Positions 10,713 through 23,757 of a DNA stretch of 64,000 nucleotides are shown here, one piece after another (positions within the stretch are counted from its first letter, which is position 1; each line of letters starts with the position of its first letter). Position numbers and translations under genes: made by a program. The stretch lies in contig NC_089591.1 in the NCBI RefSeq assembly GCF_019320115.1, forward strand, positions 24,282,502-24,346,501, read 5' to 3'. The stretch comes from Miscanthus floridulus. Lineage: Eukaryota; Streptophyta; Magnoliopsida; Poales; Poaceae. Below the pieces are notes generated by a model. That model did no database searches. It saw only the letters and a program-made list of their open reading frames with translations, and had not been told where the DNA came from.

Positions 10713-12051
10713 TTTAAATGCTTAGCCATGCTTAGTGCGGTAGAAGTCGAGTGATTTCCTATCACCTGCGAGCTTTAGGATGAGGTGGGTCACGGTTGGC
10801 TATATTTGCTATCGTGGAAAAGAACCATGTTAATAATGAATTAAGACCGAGCGAAGTCTTGTGCAGGTTTGGACATAGTGACTCTGTCTGTGTCATTTAA
10901 GGACCGATACGCTATACGTCCTCATGTCATGTTGAACGCAGCTGAACACTTAGCTAGGCCGGATAAGTCATTCCGACTGCGAAGCCTAGTAGCTTGTTTC
11001 AGGCCAAGAGCATGAGCAGTTGGTCGCAATCTGGATGGCAGTAAGGATGTGTAGAGAACCATTGGCATAAGCCCAAGGGTAGGTTAAGTCACCGAGCACT
11101 CATGGCAGAGTGGTTCTTTGGTTTTGTGGCACTAGTCGTACCCGCGACTCCTGAATTGTACCAAAGGTGACTTGTTTGCGACCCTGACGGGGGAAGCAGG
11201 GTTTGTGTTAGGAATACCCCTCTAGCTGGATAGGAATCGATTCGAATCACCATCTCTCCCCAGATAGTGAGAACTTGACTGAGTAACGGCAACATAGATT
11301 CACTTAATTTAACGATATGGTTAAATGGAAAATGATGATGATGTTGCCACAATTTATACCTGCTATGGTTAATAATGTTTGCATCTTAATCAAGTGATTG
11401 CTTAGTACAGGTGCTAATATAGATGACAGGTTAATGGCTAAAAGTCACTGCTAGCTCAGGTTAAGAGTTGATCATTATTACTTATGCTTTTTCGCAAAAA
11501 GAAAGTGTCAGCTAGATCCACTAAATTAAGCTATGCATGATCCTTGGTGTCAATTATTTTGGTTTCCGACGGGTAAGTCTAGCTAAGTACATTCTTGTAC
11601 TTAGGGTTTATTCCCTCTTGTTGCAGATGACCTTCTTTATTAGGGCTTCTGTAAGTACTGTCTCCACTCGGCGAGTGACGAAGACTAGATCACGAGCATG
11701 ATATCTATTTATCTTATCCAAATGCTTTTGTGGAATGTGATCGACAAGCTGGTACTTGTATTTAAACTCATGTGTGTGAGTTAAACTATTTGCTTCTGCT
11801 ACTTTACAAGACTTGGTTTGTAATAACTATGACTCTGATGTGTTGTAATCTATCTGCGAACTGTTTGTGAAATGTTGTAACGTGTGATGTGTTATGTTGA
11901 ATAATGTGATCTTGGTTGTATGCAAGTTGGTTTGAAATCCTTCATGGTTTCAGTTGACTACCAGGTTTATATGGGCTCAAGTGTGAGAATTTGATCATTC
12001 CGATGATCGTTTTTGTACTTGTGCTCTTATAAATTGGACGGTTCTATGACA
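10713..12051 (+). mobile_element. Tekay-like LTR, right part
   Basis: Continues the LTR left off at 2494. GCTTAGCCATGCTTAG and CCTATCACCTG also occur in the 3' LTR of Tekay-P (from about 58311). The end, CTTATAAATTGGACGG followed by TTCTATGACA, is nearly the same as the LTR end of Tekay-M (complement of 45060-45087). No primer binding site follows, so this is a 3' LTR or a solo LTR. Confidence 0.8.
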
Positions 12052-12316
12052 TGGTGGGTCCTAGATTTCGTCTTGAGTTGCCTTTTGCAGTTTTTGAGAG
12101 TTGAATCACTTGTTGTCATCGGTTTGCTTATTTGGATTGTATGATAGTGGCCCCTAGGGCTATTTTTTGGATAAATTCTCCTGTATACAAATATTCACCA
12201 AAACTTGTGGAATCCATTTGTTTAAAACCCTATGCCTATGTTTGGTGATAGAATTAAGTATATGTAGGATATATTGGCCATTTATGATTGAGATTAACAA
12301 CCGTCAACAAGTTCCC
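12052..12316 (-). mobile_element. Element C, start of its 3' LTR (minus orientation)
   Basis: Read on the minus strand this begins TGTTGACGGTTGTTAATC at 12316, directly after a polypurine tract. It is cut at 12052 by the Tekay-like LTR. The segment is repeated at about 59746-60006, where the boundary with the Tekay sequence is absent. That shows the Tekay-like LTR inserted here. Confidence 0.7.
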
Positions 12317-12335
12317 CCAAGCTTACCCTATGCCA
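12317..12335 (-). other. Polypurine tract of element C
   Basis: On the minus strand GGGTAAGCTTGGGGGAACT runs directly into the LTR start TGTTGACGG. Purine tracts of the same kind lie on the same strand near 13868-13884 (AGCTTGGGGGAGAAGC) and near 14240 (AAAGTGTGGGGGAGTT). Confidence 0.65.
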
Positions 12336-15300
12336 GTCCCTGAGCAAAGTTAAACTTGGACAATGGATTAGGAGTTGCTACAATGCTTTCACGCATCAAA
12401 AGTATACATATGTTCAATTAAAATTCTCCAGCGGATTAGAATAAACTCATCTGACTTTCCAACTTACCCATATTACCTTCAACCATGGGGCTTCTTAACC
12501 TTCACTTGGGTCTTGAGCAATTAAAAGACAAAATGATCAAGTCAAGCACTATGTCTCAAGTTCTTTGTTCCACCATTGTTCCATAGTTTTTATAAGTTTT
12601 CAAAATAAAACCTAGAGATTCCTTTGTATGACACTCTCAAGTCTCTCAAAATATGTAGTATTTGTGGATCCTCACCAAGGCAAAGTGATGTTATGCCTTT
12701 CTGTTCCTACAACTAAAGCTTAGTGGAGCTCATAGGAGTGGAGATACCATGAAAGCATACTTGCAGTACATATATTGTAAAGTCAAACAATGGATCCAAA
12801 GAGAGTTGAGTACTACAATTAAATCAAGATGTGCATGTGTATGAATATATGTGGTGGATATATATGGTGGCTATCCTAATTCTACTTTGCTCCTTGAAAA
12901 CTTATCTCTCTTTTGAAACTTAGAAATATTTTTGCTAGAGAGCAAGGCCTATGTTATTCATCGCTTTCTTTTTTCACGCTGGCATGTAAATACCCATTGT
13001 TTTAAATATCTCGAACACTTTTGTGTTCATTTTTTCTCAACTATTTTTTTCTTTTTTTTATGAATAACTTTTGCATATCCCATGCCTCTTTTTTGCAACA
13101 AAAACTTTCAGAGATAGCAACAAGAACTTGGAGCATTTATTTGGTGGATAGGAAACCTATCAAGCATGTTTTTGTGTTCACCCCTAGTGTAGGAGTAAAA
13201 CATTTTTGGTGGATCTAAATGGAATGGCATGTTTTTACGCCTACCCCCAGTGTAGGAGTAGTGCATATTTGGGTGATGTGTACGTGATCTTGATTTTAGG
13301 AGCATGACAAACCTCTCATAAGGGTCAACAAAGCTTGACAAAACTCAATGCAAAACAAGAAACATATAAGTAGAAGTTTTCCTAGCCTAAATAACATGTA
13401 TGGCTCGGGTAGGAATTTAAGCTTTGTCATACAAGAACTCATCATAATATTTTTGTGTTTTCCAAAAAGTAAATCTCCATATTTTTGGTGTCACTTGGAA
13501 CAAGATAAATAGCAGCTTAGACCTTCTCATATCATATCTGTCAATTATCTAGACTTAGATCAAGCATATGCTACCCACGAGTTTCAAGTTTAGAGTAAAT
13601 CCTTATTTCAAAACAATCTTATCCAAAACTCAGGAGAATTCAAGGCTGAAAACAAGGTACTTGAAAGAAATTAGAACAGAGCAACTTTTCATCATTTCCA
13701 CTTAAGAGATTATTTAGAGTCCTCTTAATTTGTTAAACGCTCTTAAAACAAACTATCATACACACTCTTTTTATTTGTTTTCATTCATCATTTTTTAACT
13801 ATTTAAAAGAAACTAAAAACTAAAACAAAGGGGAAAGAATACTTACCTGGATACACAGGGGTGCTTCTCCCCCAAGCTAGCTTTCGACGTAGTTTGTTTT
13901 ATCAAAGTTTTTACATATTTGTATTTTGTTTTATATGCAGATTGATTTTTCAATGCAATGCATAAAATAAACATGCTAAAGGAAATTTATGCAAATGGAA
14001 TAAATATGGATAACTACCGAGTTACCTTTCAGTCAGGGTTCGATGTTTTAAGTCCTTCGAACCAGACTTCTCCTTATGAAGTTTATTGATCGAATGCCTC
14101 GGTTTGCTCAAAGATGAGGATTCTTGCGGTGGTGCCTCTAATGGTGATGGCACCTTCTTCTGCTAAACCCATCTTGGTTTTGAGTTTGATTTTGATTTGA
14201 CAGGTTTAGAACTTTCACTTGTAGAAATTGGGGAATCGTCTAACTCCCCCACACTTTGCTTGAAGTGTGCCCTGCACATAAAGACAAGGTAGAGATCAAG
14301 TGCAAGGGCTCTGTTGGTGCAAAACACCAACAGAACCAAAACTTTATTTATTTTTCTCTAGCCTTAGGCACATTGAACATGATAAGGTTGATGTTATGTA
14401 CTTTGTTTAGTTATAACATGGGTGATAAGATCAGAAAATTGAGCATGAATGCAGCATTTCAAGACATTTGGCTAAAAGGGTTGAGTCGCTTAACCTACGA
14501 AAGGATTGTCTATCTTTATATAATGTATCAATCTTTACATGATTATGACTATCATCTTCCAAAGACAAGATATGCAACATTTTAGCTCATTTGGTTAAGA
14601 ATATGAGATTAAGAAAGTGTACTATGAACAAATTTAAAGAAAAAGACATGTTGGATTAGTTAGGTTCAATCAAGTAAGGTTGTAACTCAAACATGTTTGT
14701 TTCTTTATTTATGTGCATACTCAAGATCAAGGAAAAGCTTTAAAACAATGACCAATTACCTTGAGTTGTTACCTTCATCATTGGAGCGTGATGGTACCAT
14801 GTGATGAAGGATAGATGTCATGTGGTGGTCCTTTCCTCCTTCTTGAAGCTTTGACTAGTATCACACCTTGAGTTGTTCTAGAGCATCTTATCTCCTATGT
14901 TGCACTTTCTTCTTTCTCATCCTTTTGTGATGCCATCTTTTTGTTCTTTCTTTTGTGAATCTTGGCATTTTGTTTGGACCTTTAGCTCCATTCAATGTTT
15001 CATTCCTACAAAAGATTAGTGGACAACACATACCCAAAGGGATGTATAAATAATTTGAAACAAGGATAGTGTTATCATAGAGCTAAAGGTCATCTTCTAT
15101 GCTATAGCAGAATTGGTTTTATTATTTTAATTAGCATAGAACATTTGTCCAATGTTTTCAAATAATGTGCCTTAATTGTTACAAAAACTTCTCATGAGGA
15201 TTGATTTTACTTTACATCTTTAAGTTTGATTTGTAAATATATTCAAACTTAGAAAAACAAGCAATATTGAGCAGAGGGATTGCAAACCAGCAAGTCAGAG

Positions 15301-17299
15301 CGATGGGAGACTGGGAGGAAGAAGAGTTGGATTGTATCAACTATAGAAAAGTTGGCCTTCCTCCCCCCACACATGGTCTTTTATGTCACTCGACACTGTC
15401 AGTGAGGACTCATGGTTTTTAGGTCCATTAAGCATGACCTCTCCCTTGCATTTACCTTTTCTTTGCACTATCTCATCTAGGAGATGAGGATAGAGATAGT
15501 TGCATGCACTTCTTCCATCAACCTTTCTTGATTTCTGTTGATTCTTGGTTGATGAGTTAGGGTTCATTGGGGATGCAAACTCAAGTTCCTCCTTAATTGG
15601 CTTTGTCTTCTAGCGACATGGCGGATAGTTATTTTTCTTTATTTGTTAATGATACGCTAGTCGTCTTCATTAGTACTCACATGGAAGCTTCATCTTCAAT
15701 GATTAGGAGGTGTCATCTCAGATCATGGTTGTGACCTTACAAGACACAGTCGATAGACCTCCCTTGATTACTGATGTCTGTTGATATGAGGATGCATGCC
15801 ATGATGTAGTGGCATTTATCATCCTAGTCCTTGTTTGTCGACGTGCGAGCTGATCTTTTTGAAGATGATGGAAGCAGGCGTATTCTACCTAATACAAGTT
15901 GGGTTACATCTTGCTTCTCATTAGCATCCTAGCTTGAGTCTTGGGAAGGCTTAATGCTATGTTGTCTTTGATGTTGCTCATAGCTTGTCGATTTGTTTGT
16001 CCACTTCCACAACTGTAGTCATGGTTTGGTTTGGGATTTGTGAGTTCATACTAAACCTTGGACAGTCATAGCTTATATTCATTCATTCTGGCAAAATGTT
16101 AATAGACACATACCTGAGGGAATATAACAAATTTGAAATATGGGTCGTTGTCCATAATTTTGTGATTTTCCTCTATGCTATTGGAAGGATGGTTTTAAGA
16201 TTATTTAGCATAGATTTTGTTTACATGTTTTATGTGTTTCTTGCATTCTAGCATGGTTCAAGGCCAAGATACCTTGCAACAAAAGATAAGTGAATAAACC
16301 TTGATGCTCATAGTTCTTCCTTCCATGAAGAATAAGCTATGTTTTCTATTGCGCAAAGTTGTTGGAGTTCATCACATGCCTTGATTCATCTTCGATGTGA
16401 ATTCATCTCTTGACTTACCCAGATTGAATTTGAGAGTTTTCTGTAGGGGTTAGTCAAACAAAATATCCAGTGTCTACACAAGCAATTTTTTAGTTCAATA
16501 ACCAAACTAGACTCGATGTCTAATTTGATTAGGGAAGGCTATTTAATCTAAGCAGCATGCTTAATTTAAACACCTATGGAAGTATGTGCAGTACTTCCAA
16601 ACCAAAACTTACTATGGTAGGCAAAGGTAGTATAAAAGCACTATTGAGATTTAGAGATGAAAGAGCATGATCATGGTGAGATATTTTTTTACTAAGAATG
16701 AGCCTTCATGTGCTCACATTTTTTTTCTTTTCTATACTTGGACATTCATGTGTCCATTTTTTTGTTTAATAAAGATGCAAGTGGGATGGATATATGAATG
16801 AAACTAAACATGCTGTGGATTTAAAATGAGAAAACTTAAACTAAGCGGAAGCTATGCATGGATTATTCAAAGTAAACATGCAATGTGATGCAAGAGTTAA
16901 AACATAACTACTCATCAAATTTAAAGTCCATGAGCAAGATTATCTCACCTTTCTTGATCATACTTACCATGACTCACATGTTAGAATTTGCAGCGTCTTT
17001 GTTCGTCACATGGGATGTGATTTAATAACTTCTGACGGCGACCTTTTCTCCAATCTACACATGGCTAGAAAAAATATATATCTATACTATACCTATGAGA
17101 TGGCAGAGTTCTAGTGTTGATGGATCATGAACATTCAAGCACCCTACGTTCTTCTTGTGGAAACTTGCCGCAAGGTCGGAACGACATCTGTTGCCTAGTC
17201 TTTTCCATAATTTAATAGAACACGGGTAATCCTACTAAAGCTAGTGATAACTAGATTAATAGATATCAAGCTAGTATTAAAATCTTTACGCCAATTGTT
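12336..17299 (-). mobile_element. Internal region of element C, no recognisable coding capacity
   Basis: About 5 kb of AT-rich sequence between the polypurine tract and the primer binding site. I searched both strands for zinc knuckle, protease DSG, RT FIDD or YxDD, RNase H, integrase HHCC and DDE motifs and found none. Short open stretches (14256-14585 plus; 15567-15337 minus) show no domain. It looks like a large non-coding derivative mobilised by another element. An alternative is a very decayed coding region. Confidence 0.55.
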
Positions 17300-17317
17300 T
17301 CCCTAGCAACGGCGCTA
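17300..17317 (-). other. Primer binding site of element C
   Basis: On the minus strand TAGCGCCGTTGCTAGGGA follows the LTR end CCAATA after a 7-base spacer. The TGGCGCCGTTGC core, here with G changed to A in second place, is the standard primer site region of many plant Ty3/gypsy elements. It fixes the element's orientation. Confidence 0.7.
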
Positions 17318-17324
17318 GAAAACT

Positions 17325-17747
17325 TATTGGTATTTTTAAACGCACACAGATAAATCTACAAGTGCATGGATACTACTGTAGCTTTCACCTAGGAGTATTC
17401 TAGAGTATTGTATTTATCCACAGGGAAACAATGGTTAAAGAGATTGATAGTTCACCATCATATATCTACTAACTAGTATGACAACTAGACTAAAATGGGG
17501 GTAAGTGTTGATAATGATAAGAGTTATGAATAATGACACACACATAGGAGAATCCCATGGTGAAATAAATGAGCAGTCTAGCTAAGTTGAGAGGACAACG
17601 GTTGAGTTCAAGGTACCTAAATACTTCTCTATTACTTTGGTTCTATTCTAGTTTAGACTACAGGGTATAACTAAATCATGGGTTGATATAGCGATCACAC
17701 ACAATAGCACTTTGAGACATTGGAACACTAGTCATAGAAAGGGATGA
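17325..17747 (-). mobile_element. Element C, 3' end of its 5' LTR
   Basis: Contains ACAAGTGCATGGATAC, GTAGCTTTCACCTAGG and ATCCACAGGGAAACAA, a set of sequences common to LTRs of plant Ty3/gypsy elements with this primer site. It stops at 17747, where a sequence resembling a Tekay LTR end begins. Confidence 0.55.
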
Positions 17748-20155
17748 TGTGGCAGAACCACCCAAAACCTTGGGACATCCAAACCCCTAATGTTCCTTGG
17801 CAATCTAATTATTTGTATGATATGCTTTGAATCAACTTGTTTATATAAACATTAAAATGGCTTAATTAATTATTTAGTTGTTTTTGTGAGTTCTTTGTAA
17901 TAGTCATGAGTTAAGTTGAATGTTAATCACTTCTTGCTGTACCATATTAGTGTAACCTCTTTCATGGTAGATAACAGATTAACTTGTTAGTTAATAAATA
18001 AAATAGTTTACTCAAATGACTATTTAAGTAATGCATGTGATTAGGGCATGTAATGATCCTTGTTTACTCTCATGGTTGAACCTTGTGTAATGTTTAGTTA
18101 AATACCATGTCTTTCTTGACTAGTATAATGTGATAGGTGTTGCGTAATTGTTAACTACATAAATGACTTGAGTAGTTGAGGGTACTCAATAAGTCTTACT
18201 CGACTAAATGAAAAGACTCCAAGGACATACTGGATCAAAGGAAAGTTTGAAGCAAGAACTACCTTTTGAAGAAAAGCTTACTATAAGTGGATCCATACTT
18301 TCAATGTTTTAGATCAGTATGAAGTCATTATCAGTATCCAATTTGCACCTGATCTAAATCAATCATTTCTTTAATCATCTTATCTCATCTTATATCCATA
18401 AGTAATCATGTTTCATTGATTAACTATGATATAGAGTAGAGAATCGAGTCTTCTTCTTTGAGAAGCAGCAGCGATTCAAATCAATCTGGCCTAGCTAGGG
18501 TTTCCTTACCACACACATATGCAGGTCCTAGATCTACATATATCAACCTTCACTCAGATCCTCCAAAACAAGAATGGGTTCACGCCACCCGAGAACTTAG
18601 TACTCCACCGCCATACATCATCCTAGATGTTTCGGTATGGTGGGTACATGCTACTCTCGCCATCTCTCGACTCCTAGTGCACGGTTACCCTTTCTTGTAA
18701 TGGAATAGCCGAGATGTTAGGCTTACAGGAGTATGTGGCCAGTACTACAAAGTCTCGACTCACAATAGGTCTACAATGGTATGGTCCTTAATCAACACAA
18801 GTGGGGCACTATGTCAAGACTCAATTCTTGATGCAAGCAAAGAGTCTGCCGTCAAGTGAGAAGGTCGCCGTCAAGTGAAAAACAAAAGCATCATATGTGA
18901 TGGAACAACTACATTGCATCACTCATAATTCAATCACAAATTATGGGAGATGGTACAATTAATCTAGGGATGAAACCTTGATCAAAAGAAACATGGATCA
19001 CACACCTGCCAAGCCAAACCACATGAAGATCAAGATGGTATGGTGGACACAAAAAGTGCAATCATCCTTATCCATCTCTAGGATGAGATGATGCCAATTC
19101 AAGCTAAAATGCAATGGAGAAGTCCTACTCAATGGACTTAAAATGGTGAACCCTAGCTAAATGTAAATCAGTAGCTATCTTTAAAATTCAAAATAAATAT
19201 TTCTAGATTAAAAATTTGAATTCTTACTTCAAAATAAAACTCTTAGAAGAAAAAAATCTATTATAAAAAATAAATGATAAAAAAATAGATAGAGAACAGA
19301 GAAGAAGAGAAAGAAGGAGCATTCTCCTCTTCTAAACCTTTGCCATCACTAAAGCCATATACATACTGGTGATAACCTTGGTGATAACCTGAGATGGACC
19401 ATATACAGTCGCCCCTGTAGCAGCTTCAAAACTTCCATCTATAAATGCTACTGGTAAGAACTTAGGTATGCAAAGGTAAATAAAATGTTCACCAACACAT
19501 TTTACTCATGTTTGTCTCCATGAAAATATAAACTTGCTTACACCAGTTCATGCTTCCTTTGTTCATGACATATGCTCTGATTTGGGTGTATTCTTAAGGT
19601 ACATCTATAGGTTTTTTAATTAACACATGGTGCTTAGGTTAAAATAGCCTTCCTTAATCAAAATTTGACATGGTGTTGAAATTTGATTATGGACATTGAG
19701 TATTACTTTCATAAACAATGGAAGTAATATATTATGGAGATGAATCAAGGCTATGTTTATTTTTCAAACTTTACCATAGCCTTGTTTATGCTAAATGATA
19801 GAAAGCTAGGTGAACCCATAAAATGAAATAAAATAATAATAATAATAATAAATAACAAAAATAAAAGTAATAATAATAATAAAAATAAGGCTCCCTAGTG
19901 TTTCAACTGGTAGAGCTCTTGTCTGTTTCTTTTTATTTTTCTTTGTTAAATAAAAAGCAGGTACAACAATAAGTGTGGGGGAGATATCTCAAGCATAACT
20001 AACACACATTCGAGATCCCCCAACACATTGCACAACATCAAATGATCCAACGTTCAGAAGTACGAAATAGATGGCCCTAGAGAGGATTGGCTAGATCTCT
20101 GGTTTAGCCAACCCATCTCTGACTTCTCGTAGCTCCTTCATATTCAATGATGGTT
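17748..20155. other. Unresolved repeat-derived region
   Basis: At 17748 TGTGGCAGAACC matches the reverse of the Tekay-P LTR end, so a minus-strand Tekay-like LTR may start here. Its other end is not evident. From about 18440 to 18960 the sequence (GAGATGTTAGGCTTAC, GTGGCCAGTACTACAAAG) again resembles Ty3/gypsy LTR sequence and may be the rest of the C LTR. A stretch of AAT repeats lies at about 19836-19890. No gene is visible. An 80-codon open stretch at 18458-18700 has no recognisable motif. Confidence 0.4.
19836..19890 (+). repeat. (AAT)n microsatellite, interrupted
   Basis: Runs of AAT and AATAAA units with a few interruptions, continuing into an A-rich segment. It lies in non-coding repeat DNA. 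Confidence 0.75.
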
Positions 20156-23100
20156 TGTAACAAAACTGTCTAATTTATAAGAGCACAAGTACAATAGCAA
20201 CCACTAAGGCAGTCATACCATCACACTTGAGCCCATATAAATCCGGTAGTCCATCGAGTATCATGAAGGATCTTGAATCAACCAACATACAAGCCAAGAT
20301 CGTACATGATTCAACATATAAGCCACATGTTACAACAAGTTCACAAATAGTTTATCATACATCAGAGTTCCAACATAGTTATTACAACATTAGTTTAACA
20401 GTAGCAGAAGCAACGTAGTTCTGAATGACATCAACAGTAGTTTAGATACATAGCCAGTTTTCACAGTCATCTCCAACAAAAGCACAAGGGTGAGATGATA
20501 TATAGAATGATCATGCCCATGGTGCTGAGCTTCATAGTTCTCCTCTTGTGGATCGGCTTCGAGTTCCACCAACATGATTTCTTCCACTATACCTATTGCA
20601 TGCATATGCATAAAGTAAGTATCATGGATGCATAAGAAGGATTGTGAATGATATGACATGAGAACATTAATAATTCTATGCTGATGATTATATCAAGTTA
20701 CTTAGATGACAACCAAGTTGAATTCTTATTTACTAAGTAGGTGCATATCTCTTCTCTAGAATTTTCAAGAATCCACACTAAGTCCATTTCTGGACCACAA
20801 CACAACAGCTACAAGTTTAGATCATAACTAGAGTTTTACTCAACCAATTGCTGTGATCTAGGACTTTCTGGAAAGATCATAAAATTTCCTACAACTTTCA
20901 TTTAGTCATCATAGGATGATTTAATAGCTATCTAGGTTAAACAATTCAATCATCCACATCTGTCCAGTAGACAAGCAAATTCTGACAGCAGATTTCTAAT
21001 AGCTATAACTCCCAAACCATTTAGTCTATTACCATGAACATTTGACATAAGTAAGATATGTATGTTATCTACAACTTTGTTAATAACAATTTTCACAAGA
21101 AATGTAATTATCATCATGAATTTATCAATACAACAAAAACTACTCCTGCAGCCATCTAGCGGAATTATAAAGCAATAATTAAGTAGCTGCTTATAACCAA
21201 TCAACTTCAAGCACAACTACCATTATCAGCAGATCATATGCATCACAAGGACTACAAAAACATTATGTTTATGCTAAGCTAATGTATTTAGATACCTTTA
21301 TTAATTTCTTTATATAACAGGTGATTTATGAGATAAATATTTCTAGCGCTCCATAAATTTAGACAAAATTATAGTAGCAAACATATGACCCCAAAAGTCT
21401 ATTGTGCAAATTTCATGCTAATTAGATAAGTATAGCCCTCTATACAAAAATGACAAGTTGCTTAGGTTTATTTTAGCAAAAATAGTTTTGCCTATTGAAA
21501 AGTATCAAGCAACAGATTTCATATTTTTCTTAGCTTCCCTAAAACCCATTAACACTTTACAAAAATTTGCATGGCAATATGTTACTTATTTTTATCCTTA
21601 TGAATTTCCTCAGAAAACACCATTTATTAAAAGATAAATAGAAAGACCTTATCCAATCAAGTTTACAACAAGTTTAGTATTTTTCGTAGATAGAGCATGT
21701 CAACATAAGACTAGCAAAATTAAAATCACAATTTTATCACATCCCTAGCTCAAGTTATGTATTTTACAAGATTACAAACAATTTAAAAGCACTTATTTAG
21801 ATCCATTTAATTCTCCTAGAAAAATACTAGAAACAATGCATTTCATATTTTTATCAAATACTACACTTCATTATGAATCCAATAACATTTGGTTCACCCC
21901 ATTTGGACACTCCTAGCTCTAGATATGAATTTTTAAAACATGCATTCAAATCTATGAAAACAAATCAGAAAATCAAATAATACACAGAATGACAGATGGG
22001 GCTGCTGGTCAGTAGGACCCACATGTTAGCGACTCTAGAGTAGAGGAGGTGCTCCGGCCAACCCTATCTCACCAGCGATGAGATCACCTGTTACAACAGT
22101 GACACCAACGTGTTCCCCGTGATCTCCCGCACCCAGTGGTACCCTTCGATGGACCGATGGTGCACTGGAGCACCCTCGCCGGTGGTGATGGCGACACGAT
22201 AGAGCTATGCAGTGGTGCACCGGCCATCTTCGATCATGGTATGCATCGGTGAGGATGACTACTCCATCCTAGTGGCCTGGCATAGCACTACGATGAGGAT
22301 TAGGCCACGGTGACGCAGTGGAAAAGCTTGGCCACGTGCATGGCCAAGCGACGGCGCACGGTGTGCTGTGGAGGGGTTCTTTGTTCCGGCTAGCCGGTGG
22401 TGAGAGAGGAGTCTCCATCTAGCCTACTAGATCTAGGTCACAAGGCCATATAGAGACAACTAAGAGTGGGGACTAGAGTGACCGCGAGACGGCTGGCCAA
22501 AGTGAGCTCAAGCTCACGGCCATGGCAGCCACAGGGGGAGCGGTGGTGTGTTCCCGCACGACTATGCAGTAGCATCTAATCTTGTTCCTACCTAAGCATA
22601 TGGACCACAAAGTGGCTATAGACCATAGAAGAGAAGGATAGGAGGTGTAGTGGAATGGCGTGGCTACAGTGAGCCGATGGCGCGGTGGCGGCAAAGCAAA
22701 ATGTGCCCTTATCCTGGCTCTACAAGTGGGGCTAGTAGGTCAGGGTGGAAGAGGTGATGATGGCAGAGTAGCTAGGGAGCTAGATTGAGTGGTGGTGCAA
22801 TGATGGCAGCAAGCAGGCATGGCGAAGCGACGACGATGGCATGGTGGTGCGGTGCTCCGCTTTGCTCTGGCATGGCCGAGAGAGAGCGGGGTGCGAGGGT
22901 GAAATGGAGCGAGTAGCAGAGGTGCGCGCCTTATCCCTCTATGCTGGCCTAACCGGCCGGGCTGGTGTTAGCATACGGTCGCCACACAGCATGCCTGGCC
23001 TGCCCCTGTCGACCACTGACACCAACATCGAAACGGCGTCAGGCCCTAATGAACAAGATTGATAGAGTGATTTCACGCGATCATTACTCATAAACCTTTC

Positions 23101-23741
23101 GTCCTTTGCAAAAACTTCTTTAACAAGAATTATAAAGCTACATGAGATCTACAACTTTGATTAAATGAGTTCACTCTAGATCGGCCTAGTTCACAAACTA
23201 TAGCATGTCAAACACAGGTTCATTGAAACGGTAAACCAGCTCAAGACTTAGAAAATTTTCAAAGTCAAAAACAATAATTCTATTGCTACTTGTGGACTAT
23301 TTTTGAGCATGCTATGCACCAAATTAGGTCTTGACCCAAAAATAAAAGTTGTTACTCAAGTCAAGTACTACAACTTTGCTTAAGTGTGCACTACAATGCA
23401 AACACTCTATGCTATAGTTCAACTTAGGTCAATCATGCAACTTGAAAATGATAACTTACACTTTAACCATGACTTAGAGGCCAAACTAGTCCAAGTCATT
23501 AATACCAAAGTTGTTCCATGTGACATTCTAAACATGTTTAAGGTACTCCTAGGGTCCCACAAACATTTTATACATTATCACATGCAAACACTAGCATATG
23601 TAAAGCATTTAGTAACAAACACATGTGATATAAGCAATCATAGAGATAAACTTTGAGATCCTCATGGTCATGAATGATCAATGAAGCTTTTGCTCATGCA
23701 ATGCCAATGCCAAATGCATGCTTAACACCTAGAGTGTTATA
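20156..23741 (-). repeat. 3' LTR of Tekay-M
   Basis: On the minus strand it starts TATAACACTCTAGG at 23741 (canonical TG changed to TA) and ends TTTGTTACA at 20156. It matches the 5' LTR (45060-47632) over long blocks, for example 20163-20510 against 45070-45410. Relative to that copy it lacks about 1.2 kb at about 20513, with TGGT present at both deletion ends. A possible target site TGGTT precedes it at 20151-20155. Short open stretches inside it are not genes. Confidence 0.85.
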
Positions 23742-23757
23742 GGCCTTCCCCCTTAAA
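23742..23757 (-). other. Polypurine tract of Tekay-M
   Basis: On the minus strand TTTAAGGGGGAAGGCC runs into the LTR start TATAACAC. It resembles the tract of Tekay-P (TTTTTTAGGGGGAAAGAT, 56441-56458). Confidence 0.7.

Noticed and set aside
14256..14585. A 109-codon open stretch in element C.
   Set aside because: No domain, AT-rich, plus strand against the element's minus orientation, no similarity to other frames in the window.
19888..19926. A tRNA-like 5' half (GGCTCCCTAG...CAACTGGTAGAGCTC) that could be a tRNA gene or a SINE head.
   Set aside because: The D-stem does not pair (GTGT against GAGC), and no anticodon arm, T arm or SINE body follows.
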